Assembly (NCBI RefSeq): GCF_014356525.2
Contig: NC_052510.1
Coordinates: 53,748,045 to 53,812,044, forward strand
Length of the DNA: 64,000 bases
Direction of reading: 5' to 3'
Origin: Nilaparvata lugens
Lineage: Eukaryota > Arthropoda > Insecta > Hemiptera > Delphacidae
The notes under the pieces were generated by a model, which saw nothing but the letters and a program-made list of their open reading frames with translations, was not told the origin of the DNA and searched no databases. Shown here piece by piece: positions 58,201 to 64,000 of this stretch (positions are counted from its first letter, which is position 1; every line of letters begins with the position of its first letter). The translations under genes were made by a program, and so were the position numbers.

Positions 58201-61200
58201 TTGAACGGGTAGTATTATAGCATAGCCACCTCTAATACAAGGCCCCGGCCTACGGTATTGCAACGTCGCAGCATAGGCCTAGAATCCACGGTATATAGAA
58301 GAAGACGGTAGGTGTCACGCGCATATTTGTGCTAAATTTCCGGTCTAGCTGACGTCATTTTATATCCAATCATCTGTTTCTAACAAATACGTTTCATAAA
58401 TTGCCAATAAGTGTTAATAACGTCGGTTGGTGGCGATGACGCAATCTAGCTGGCTGGCCACTGCGCACACATTTCATGACCCCTACCGTTTTTATCTAAA
58501 TACCGTGCTAGAATCTAATACATAATTAGTAAAAAATACCAGCTGATCTTTTTCACCAATCATGTATTAGATTCTAGGCCTACGACGCTGCGACGTTGCA
58601 ATATCGTAGGCCGGGGCCTTGTATTAGAGGTGGCTATGATTATAGTCAACTGTCTACTAACGTTGATGGAAAGATACATTTTCAAGATGTTCGATGTTTT
58701 TGAACGGGTAGTATTATAGTACACTAGACAGCTGATTTATGATGAATAATTCTAGTCTGATTTTTACGGTAATATTGGCGTTCAAAGGAGACTCCTTTTC
58801 CTTTTATATTATCCTTGAAATGCAAAATTTCCAAAAACCTTGTACATACGTCGAGGCGCAATTTAAAAAGGAACATACCTGTCAAATTTCATGAAAATCT
58901 ATTACCACATTTCGCCGTAAATGCACAACATATAAACATTTAAACATTAAGAGAAAGGCCAAACCGTAGACTTGAATCTTAGACCTCACTTCGCTCGGTC
59001 AATTAAGCAAGAAATTATATTTTTCAATGATTTCGTGATGAATTTTCATAATTAAGATGAAATATTTTGCTAACTAACTATTAATTCTCCATTTATAAAA
59101 GACGTTCAGGCAACAGGTCAAAGCGAGAAAGAGATAGCGTTATCCGCTTTGTTGAATGATAGACAAGGACAGCAATTAATACCATTGCTAAACAAACACT
59201 GCCATTATAACGTGGACCTAGGGAAGATTTGCAATATTTCTTCACTCGCGAGGGCGCCTGTTTCCCTCAGAAATTTCCTGAAGAAAAATAACTATAGTCT
59301 CGTGAAGAGCACAAGATTCCTCCATTTAACCTTATTCCTCCATTTATATAAACGTTTATGATGGAATTGGTCTGGTTTTTTCATAGATGTTCAAGTTGAT
59401 AATTATTTTTATAACAATGATAATAATAGGACTAATTCCAGGTTCAAGACACACTAACCAACAAACATTTATGTTTCAAAATTAAGAATATTACACAAAA
59501 CACATGTTATCCTTCGTGATGATTTTATACGAAGGTCACTCCAGTTTCCAAAACACTACCCTAATATTCAAATATTCCAATACTCAAGTTATTCATTTTA
59601 ATAGAAAATGGTTTTCAATTCTTATATTCTTTTGAATTTTATCCTGTGCCATTGTATTTTCAAGCGGAGCTCGATTTCCCAATATTGTTCATAGTATAAA
59701 AATAAAACTACGTTAAGACATGGATTGCCACAATTAGTTTAGTTCCTATTTGGTTATTTTTACTTCAAGTACAGTATTTTTACTTATGACTCTCTCCAAC
59801 ACCAATGTAAATCAGGTGCTGGATTCACAACGTGGACCTCACTATAGGTTTGAACGGAAGTTGGATCTGGTGAGATATAATAATAATAATATTTTGTCAA
59901 ATAATATTTTTGTACGATGGGAAGATGAGATAAGGGATGATTTGATAAGGATGGGTTATAGAGGATGGAGAGGATTTATAATGGATAGAAACGTTTGGAG
60001 GAATGTTGTGGAGGAGGCCAAAGCCCACAATGGGCTGTAGAGCTATAGAAAAAAAATATTTTGTCAAGTTTTCGTTTGGTGAGTTCTGGTCTAAGCGTTG
60101 TTTACTCACAGTCTCCTGCATGATCTGCTCCTTGGTGAGGGGCGGCGCAGGTGGGGGTGGCTGAGGGGCAGGGGTGACTGGGGTTTTGGCCACCGCCGTT
60201 CGTTGGTCGAACCTCGATCGCCGCGGAGTCTGCTGATCCGCCTCACTGCCGTCTTCCTTCCCAGATTCCTCAGAGTCCGAATCCTGATTTCAACATTTCA
60301 ACAATCACCAGTCACCAGCTTCGATTTTATTCGACAACATACAGTAAAAATATCGTAAACTCTACAAACCTTGGTTGTCATTGAATTAAAGAAATAGAAT
60401 TGAAATCTAAAAAAATGAAAAATAGGTTTTGAATAATACCTTAAATTGATTGTATATAAATCGAAAAACTTGAAAAAATGTCACCAGTAGAGAGTTTAAA
60501 CTTTGCACAGCCTTAAGAATAAATGGTAAAAAAGCTCATTTCTACAATTACAAAGTAATGCTAATCAAACATGCCAATTACAATTTTTGTTATTAACCTT
60601 TACTAAATTTATAAAGTGTCAGCTAATAATAGAAATTACTTACAAATTTGCTGCGTGGTATTTTTCCCTCTCGTAGAGCTTGTTCCTCCATCTCTTTTCT
60701 CCTTTCCATCTCCATCTGTTTTTCTTTCAACAGTCGTTCTTGCTCTTGTTTCTTCTGTTTTTCTTTCTCCATTTTTTCTAGGCCCTCCCTTATCCAAGCC
60801 GGGAGTGTTTTTCTTTTAGCCGCATCTAGAAACACAAAAAATGCATCAACTTATAGTAAGTGGTCCTAATGCAACTTCGAACTTTAAAACAGTGGAACTT
60901 AATAAAAGGAGGTACGCAAAAGTATCTGGAAGGATGGAAGAATAGAGTGGAGGTTAATGTGACCTGATCAAGATTTGGAAGCAAAAGAAATAAAGCAATA
61001 GCTCAACGTCATCAAAGAAGCGACTCAACACCAAAATGACAACGAGAGTTCGATATTATTGAAAGCATCTTTAAAAACTAAAAAATCTATCAAAGTAATG
61101 ATTCACTGTAACAGTGTTCCCTTCTATTTACATCGTTATAAACCATTATTGTATTGTTTATATCAATATAATAGTTCTATTGAATAAAAGCTAGCAATTG

Positions 61201-62891
61201 TATTTTCATTGTACGAAATTTAGCATTTACATCATACTAAGAAAATTGTAGAACATCTATAAAACAATAATAATTCTGTGGCTTGGTGCAAAAACTACTA
61301 ATGTCAATTTTCTTCAAAAATGAGTTTAATACATCACTAATATCGATTATTTTCAGTTCCAGAAGTGCCAATGTCCTATCTCAAAGCAATAAAAAGTTAT
61401 AAAGTTTATTTAATTTCATTTATTTACAATGCAAATGAGACTTATGTAATAACATTGGTAGATAAAATAATAAGGTTGTCCTTGTGCTATTTTTCTTCCA
61501 AATTTGTAGGTGACACAGTCCAAGATGAGGTTAGAATTATACTACCAATGTCATGATTTAGTAACTAAATTATAAATGACTGTTATTCCTCTCTCAAAAT
61601 GCGAAAACTACCAATGAAGACATAAGTTTTTATATTGTCATTCATACTTCGTGCCAGAACTACCAATGTCGACTTCTGCACTTCTAGCACTCGCAATTCC
61701 GTATTGAAATGCCGTAGTTCGAAAATACAAGGTGAGCTTTCAAGCTGATTTGTGAGAAAGTTGATATTTTGACATAGGTAGTTTTTGCACCAACCACTGA
61801 TAATTATTATCAGTCCAATATTGCTATACGGTGCTGAGACATGGATGTTAGATAGAAAGGAGGAAAGGAAATTGATTGTATTTGAGAACAAAATCCTTAG
61901 GAAAATCTATGGACCTATAAATGAGGGAGGAGAGTGGAGGAAGAGACACAACAGAGAACTTTGAGACTTTATTGGGAGCCAGATGTAGTATGCGAGTTCA
62001 AATGTAGAAGGATCAGATGGGCTGGGCATGTTTTGAGAACAAAAGATGAGCAATCTCAATCAAGTGTTGAAAAGAAATCCGGAAGGACGACGACCGAGAG
62101 GAAGACCACGACGTAAATGGTGGAGTCAAGTGGAGGCCGATATGGAGAGAATTGGAGCAATCGAGGAGGACGCGGGGAATCGAGAGAGATGGAGGGGCGG
62201 CTTGTTGGTGCGGCTAAATATTTACTTGGATATGTATGACCATGGCAGTACGTAAGAAAGTAATTGCATTTTCAAGCAAATGCTAGGATTTGAGTCAGCT
62301 GTATAAAGCTATCAGAATAGCTAGAACTAATGATTAATCACTAGATTATAGCTTTTATTCAATAGGCTCAATGTTTATTATTAAAAATATTGTTTACATG
62401 TCATCATAATTTTTTCTAGAATTTTGTCAAATGAAGTTTGTGGTTTTCATTCTTATGCCGAATTGAATATCCCAGGATAAACTATTTTGGATTAGCCAAT
62501 CGAATCTACTCAATATTGTGCTGATCCCTGATGAGGATTGACGTCCCTTGACATAACACAAGTTCACGTTTTGTAACGATTTTTAGAACCCGATCAAACG
62601 GGTTTACAAATTGAACATAGTCTTCATCAAAACATTCATTACAAGATATTAATAGCTATATTTATAAATTGAATGATTTATTATTATTTAATTCATATTA
62701 TTTATAAGTGTTATTGAAAACATAGAAGCTTGAGTAGAGCTGCAGCTTGACTTACCGATAACCGGAGCCATTTCTTCCTCTTCGTCAGACTTGGCGTCGT
62801 GTGCGCGACTGCCTCTGAGCGACTTGTCGCCACGCCAACCTGCTTTGTGTCGCACATAGGGCGTCGATGTATCGCCAACCCAATAGCCATG
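48579..62891 (-). CDS. PNISR: PNISR-like arginine/serine-rich protein, 5' exons off-window
   Basis: Eight exons on the minus strand (62891-62756, 60825-60644, 60283-60110, 57663-57561, 56467-56411, 55068-54971, 52362-52059, 49231-48579) join with consistent phases into 1707 nt: 568 residues plus stop. Key family blocks are KRKTLPAWIREGLEKMEKEK (visible residues 49-68), PRSKFDSDSEE, the KILTEILMSVT helix, LTGKLGIYSSDSE, a glutamate-rich coiled-coil-like stretch, and an acidic plus Ser-rich C-terminal RS/RD domain ending YRTRD. These match vertebrate PNISR (PNN-interacting serine/arginine-rich protein), a nuclear protein tied to splicing speckles. The N-terminal W/Q-rich part lies beyond 62891, probably beyond 64000. 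The introns are filled with MITEs and LINE tails. Confidence 0.9.
49444..50196. repeat. Nested MITEs in the last PNISR intron
   Basis: An outer element (ATCTTAAGGTGCA ... TTGCACCTTAAGAT) carries two adjacent inner hairpins. The first is 49628-49871 (CCTTAGCGACGACT / AGTCGTCGCTAAGG). The second is 49869-50175 (GGCTGACCACTAACGGTAGG / CCTACTGTTAGTGGCCAGCC). The first inner family resembles 21218-21485 in NUS1 intron 1. Confidence 0.7.
50598..50784. repeat. Hairpin MITE, family M4 copy 2
   Basis: Ends are TAGGCGCACACAGATCGTCA and TGACGATCTGTGTGCGCCTA, a near-perfect pairing. Arms carry GACGGCACGCATCGGACGAT. This copy is more symmetrical than the one at 41591. Confidence 0.82.
50991..51190. repeat. 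Hairpin MITE, M4-related ends
   Basis: The element begins GCTAGGCGCACACCGGTTAG and ends CTGGTGTGTGCTTAGC, with arms TCAAGACAAGACAAGA and CACGTTTAGTCACAATACTT. It shares the GGCGCACAC terminus with M4 but a different interior. Confidence 0.75.
51410..51790. repeat. Interspersed repeat in PNISR intron, class uncertain
   Basis: The block contains GGATCTCGAAAACGGCTCTA and ACGAGCAAAGCTCGGTGCCC. It has no coding capacity or inverted ends. It is called a dispersed repeat from general resemblance to repetitive DNA only. Confidence 0.4.
52059..52362 (-). CDS. PNISR: PNISR exon G: coiled-coil and acidic segment
   Basis: The acceptor ATTATTTCAG precedes GAAAGGATAAAC. The exon reads ERINKRKKAFANIEKKIL followed by Glu/Gln-rich sequence, an acidic DDDNEEEETDDDEEDE segment and KLRVEIVTGEKRKN. 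The donor is ATCAG|GTGAGC. It continues ELR|ER from exon F, as in PNISR proteins. Confidence 0.87.
52597..53725. repeat. Long inverted duplication around a foldback transposon
   Basis: The element proper is 52757-53547, with ends CAGAGTGTCTGATAAGTCAC and complement, flanked by TA on both sides. Its arms (about 230 bp) are inverted copies. Pairing does not stop at the element ends. Flanks 52597-52756 and 53548-53725 are also complementary (AACAAGTATGTGATGCATTC on the left, its complement at about 53704 on the right). The total arm length is close to 390-430 bp. It lies in the PNISR intron between exons F and G. Confidence 0.78.
52757..53547 (+). mobile_element. Foldback DNA element with HTH transposase remnant, copy 2
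   Basis: On +, 52900-52960 reads PPLLTVKERAEIAALYEV before a stop. 53069-53250 reads VREMLMRSTKKSLRQGSRES and VATILKKDLNV, the helix-turn-helix portion of mariner-like or DUF4817-type transposases. There is no DDE/D catalytic domain. TA flanks and TIRs fit the Tc1/mariner superfamily, but the arms are unusually long. Confidence 0.68.
54101..54748. repeat. Imperfect TIR element rich in CGGCCG words
   Basis: ACCTTCCACTGAAACCG near the left end is imperfectly complementary to CGGTTCCAGTAGACGGTCC near the right. The interior has repeated TTCGGCCG/CGGCCGAA motifs. It is possibly an old hAT-like non-autonomous element, and ends are uncertain. Confidence 0.42.
54756..54912. repeat. Hairpin repeat close to PNISR exon F
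   Basis: GAATTCTATTAGATTGAAC on the left pairs imperfectly with GTTCAATCTGGTCGAATTC on the right, around AAGAAATTATATG...CATATCTTTGCC. It shares the ATTCTATTAGATTGAAC word with family M8. Confidence 0.55.
54971..55068 (-). CDS. PNISR: PNISR exon F
   Basis: The acceptor CTTGATGCAG precedes GACTGGGG, and the donor is AGG|GTAAGC. It encodes LGIYSSDSEASQSGEEDENS followed by DKEKQDSDQELR, the Ser/acidic segment before the coiled coil in PNISR. Two bases complete the codon begun in exon E. Confidence 0.85.
55069..56410. other. PNISR intron between exons E and F
   Basis: AT-rich sequence in which I see no coding or clear repeat structure. Confidence 0.5.
56411..56467 (-). CDS. PNISR: PNISR exon E (57 bp)
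   Basis: The acceptor ATCACAAAG and donor GTAAGC flank an exon reading PATQLQKTPAFTSLTGKL. This corresponds to the conserved APAxQLxxxxAxxSLTG stretch of PNISR. The phases (2 in, 1 out) fit both neighbours. Confidence 0.83.
57561..57663 (-). CDS. PNISR: PNISR exon D
   Basis: The acceptor TTTTGTTGCAG precedes ATGCTGAAAG, and the donor after CGCCAAAG is GTACTT (weak). The exon encodes MLKVRKILTEILMSVTTQEI and then a short charged stretch ending MRAK. It matches the conserved LLTKMLLTEILLDVT-type helix of the family. Confidence 0.83.
57799..59222. repeat. MITE family M3, copy g, interrupted by other repeats
   Basis: The left end CTATAGTGAGGTCCATG is at 57799, and the right end TATAACGTGGACCTA closes at 59220. 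M3 interior is seen at 57830-57955 and again at 58995-59200. The block between holds other repeats: the 58148-58719 structure, and at 58780-58992 a dispersed repeat with CCAAACCGTAGACTTGAATC and CACTTCGCTCGGTCAAT. Confidence 0.65.
58148..58719. repeat. Direct 72-bp repeats flanking a hairpin element
   Basis: 58148-58220 and 58648-58719 are direct copies (CAACTGTCTAC.AACGTTGAT ... GAACGGGTAGTATTATAG). Between them, 58221-58640 is a hairpin whose arms are CATAGCCACCTCTAATACAA and complement, extending through GGCCCCGGCCTACG. ATTATAG stands on both sides of the hairpin, fitting a 7-bp target-site duplication. Confidence 0.75.
59828..60062 (+). mobile_element. LINE 3' end plus M3 terminal scrap
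   Basis: 59828-59845 is an isolated right end of MITE M3. From 59915 the frame reads VRWEDEIRDDLIRMGYRGWR and then NVVEEAKAHNGL before a TAG. This is the C-terminal tail common in RTE-like LINE proteins. A short A-rich tail follows. It lies antisense in the PNISR intron, about 50 bp from exon C. Confidence 0.72.
60110..60283 (-). CDS. PNISR: PNISR exon C
   Basis: The acceptor GTTGAAATCAG precedes GATTCGGAC, and the donor is ACT|GTGAGT. It encodes DSDSEESGKEDGSEADQQTP, then a proline-rich segment (APQPPPPAPPLTKEQ) and ends MQET. PRSKF|DSDSEE at the junction with exon B is a family hallmark. Confidence 0.88.
60644..60825 (-). CDS. PNISR: PNISR exon B: conserved PAWIREGLEKME core
   Basis: The acceptor TGTTTCTAG precedes ATGCGGC, and the donor is TTT|GTAAGT. 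The exon carries AAKRKTLPAWIREGLEKME followed by a Lys/Glu/Arg coiled-coil-like run and ends GKIPRSKF. This is the most conserved block in PNISR and the main basis for the gene call. Confidence 0.92.
61284..61793. repeat. TIR element with TGGTGCAAAAACTAC ends
   Basis: The left TGGTGCAAAAACTACTAATG pairs with the right CATAGGTAGTTTTTGCACCA. Subterminal AACTACCAATG words recur inside. It has no coding and is a likely MITE in a PNISR intron. Confidence 0.65.
61829..62220 (+). mobile_element. Degraded LINE 3' fragment
   Basis: The fragment reads LLYGAETWMLDRKEERK and ILRKIYGP, then after frame breaks RRIRWAGHVLR, and then PEGRRPRGRPRRKWW followed by RWRGGLL. This is the same type of RTE-like tail as at 22972 but in three frames, hence a decayed copy. 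It is antisense to PNISR. Confidence 0.75.
62756..62891 (-). CDS. PNISR: PNISR exon A (first exon visible)
   Basis: The acceptor TTTTTTGTAG precedes CATGGCTATTGG, and the donor is ATCG|GTAAGT... on the minus strand. It encodes HGYWVGDTSTPYVRHKAGWR and an acidic EEEEMAPVI end that joins to DAAKRKT in exon B. The leading ATG in another frame is not used. Upstream exons were not found before the retroelement at 63138. Confidence 0.8.
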
Positions 62892-63137
62892 CTACAAAAA
62901 ACATAAAAATACATGAAATACATTTCTTGAACCCAACATCCATGCTACAAAAAAGAAATAATAAAAAATCCATATACATATGATAGGTATGCATTCTTGA
63001 CTATAATTTATTCATTCATATAGGTTTACATAGGTTCAAATTATTGAATTTTCTCCCCGTTCTAAACCTGTATAGTCTCGGCTAAATCTCTCAGCTATTA
63101 ACAGGCTTCATTCTCAGCTGCATGGAATGGAAAAAAT

Positions 63138-63239
63138 TGTAATAGAATTGGACTCAACACGAGCTTTATTCGACATTAAATATGTGTCTTAGTAACAGAG
63201 ATAACAGATTATAAATATTACAGCTGTTTTATCATCACA
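63138..63239 (-). repeat. 3' LTR of a Ty3/gypsy-like element
   Basis: On the minus strand the LTR would run TGTGATGATAAAACAGC ... AATTCTATTACA, about 102 bp. It is preceded by a polypurine tract AAGGGGGAAGA (63241-63251) and contains AATAAA (63165-63170). The boundary is inferred because the 5' LTR is outside the window. Confidence 0.55.
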
Positions 63240-63255
63240 ATCTTCCCCCTTAATA

Positions 63256-63996
63256 TCAATCGGCACTCGTGGGGTATGGGGCGAGCTGGCGAAGTGAGAC
63301 TGTCGATTCTCTGCCGTCGTTGTGGCGAACAAACGCATATTCAGGGTTACTCTCGATTAATTCAACTTTTTCAACTTGCGATTCTTGTTTTGAGTTTTTT
63401 GTCATCTTCTTCAACCATACTGGTCCAGGTGTCAATAGCCAGGTTGGTAATGGTTTTCCATTACTTGAGTTTCTTGCATGTAAAAACATCCGCTCATGTG
63501 GTGTGCAGTTGGTGCTTGTGCATAATAGGGAACGAATAGAGTTAAGGGCATCGGGGAGAACTTGTTCCCAGTGACTGTTGTTCAAACCTCTCGATTTTAG
63601 GGCTAGCATCACACTTTTCCATATAACTCCATTGTACCGTTCGACTTGCCCATTACCGGCTGGATTATAGGGCGATGTTCTGCTGCTGGCAATTCCTTTT
63701 GATAGTAGGAAATTTTTCAAAGCTGATGACATAAACGATGTTCCTCTATCGGAATGTATGTAAGACGGTACACCAAAAAGAGAGAATAGTGATGTAAGGT
63801 GTTTTATTACTGTATTAGTAGTCATGTCAGGACAGGGGAAGGCAAATGGGAATCTGGAATATTCGTCTATAAGAACTAAAATATACTTGTTCCTTGAACT
63901 TGATTGTAGTGGGCCTTTGAAATCCATATTAAGACGTTCAAATGGTCGAGTTGCTTTGATAAGGCGGCCAGTTCCTTTGGCATAGCGTGGTTTCAT
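63256..63996 (-). CDS. Ty3/gypsy-like integrase, C-terminal part of pol
   Basis: The open frame runs off the window edge. It shows an integrase core with the first Asp in NMDFKGPL, the second in HSDRGTSFMS and the Glu in PYNPAGNGQVERYN. A TPHERMF block and a C-terminal tail ending APYPTSAD follow. The stop lies a few bases before the polypurine tract, so no envelope gene follows. The frame is intact as far as visible, so the element may be young. It lies in a PNISR intron or just 5' of it, in the same orientation. Confidence 0.85.
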   Translation of the reverse strand: MKPRYAKGTGRLIKATRPFERLNMDFKGPLQSSSRNKYILVLIDEYSRFPFAFPCPDMTTNTVIKHLTSLFSLFGVPSYIHSDRGTSFMSSALKNFLLSKGIASSRTSPYNPAGNGQVERYNGVIWKSVMLALKSRGLNNSHWEQVLPDALNSIRSLLCTSTNCTPHERMFLHARNSSNGKPLPTWLLTPGPVWLKKMTKNSKQESQVEKVELIESNPEYAFVRHNDGRESTVSLRQLAPYPTSAD

Positions 63997-64000
63997 TTCA

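Noticed and set aside
60098..60358. Open frame on + over PNISR exon C
   Set aside because: It is antisense to a well-supported exon with matching splice phases.

Overview
The window looks like nuclear DNA of an insect, probably a hemipteran, and perhaps a planthopper. It is AT-rich and intron-rich, with split eukaryotic genes and GT-AG introns. Much of it is transposon-derived: BEL/Pao, Ty3/gypsy, Penelope-like, several LINE 3' ends, PIF/Harbinger, TA-flanked foldback elements and many hairpin MITEs. The order-level placement is an inference from the general style of these repeats and is weaker than the gene calls.

Three host genes can be supported. (1) NUS1 (Nogo-B receptor, cis-prenyltransferase subunit) is on the + strand, 20157-31145. 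Its four coding exons keep the reading frame (795 nt including stop) and it ends in the family's C-terminal RxG motif. (2) A small single-coding-exon gene lies on the + strand at 38801-39148. It encodes a 115-residue secreted, cysteine-rich protein with an internal RF-Gly-Lys-Arg site and looks like a neuropeptide or hormone precursor. I cannot assign it to a known family, and it is the best candidate for something undescribed. (3) A PNISR-type arginine/serine-rich splicing-associated gene is on the - strand. Eight visible coding exons run from 62891 down to 48579 (1707 nt including stop, phases all consistent). Its 5' exons lie beyond the right edge.

Layout: 1-7.7 kb has no recognised gene. 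It holds MITEs, a 1.5 kb polypyrimidine tract, a flanked DNA element and a Penelope GIY-YIG remnant. 7.7-16.1 kb is a BEL/Pao element with tandem arrays in its LTR and leader. It keeps gag, protease and integrase but has no reverse transcriptase/RNase H. Its 3' LTR stops inside a repeat, next to a second copy of sequence that lies upstream of the element. 17.0-18.5 kb is a 5'-truncated LINE. 20.2-31.7 kb is NUS1, with two LINE fragments and several MITEs in its introns; its terminal exon/3' UTR segment is duplicated. 31.7-48.5 kb is mostly repeats around the secreted-peptide gene. 48.5-64 kb is PNISR, with introns packed with MITEs, a long inverted duplication, two LINE tails and the 3' end of a Ty3/gypsy element in the same orientation as the gene.

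NUS1 (dolichol synthesis) and PNISR (nuclear RNA processing) are unrelated housekeeping functions. Nothing suggests joint regulation, an operon, CRISPR or prokaryotic content.
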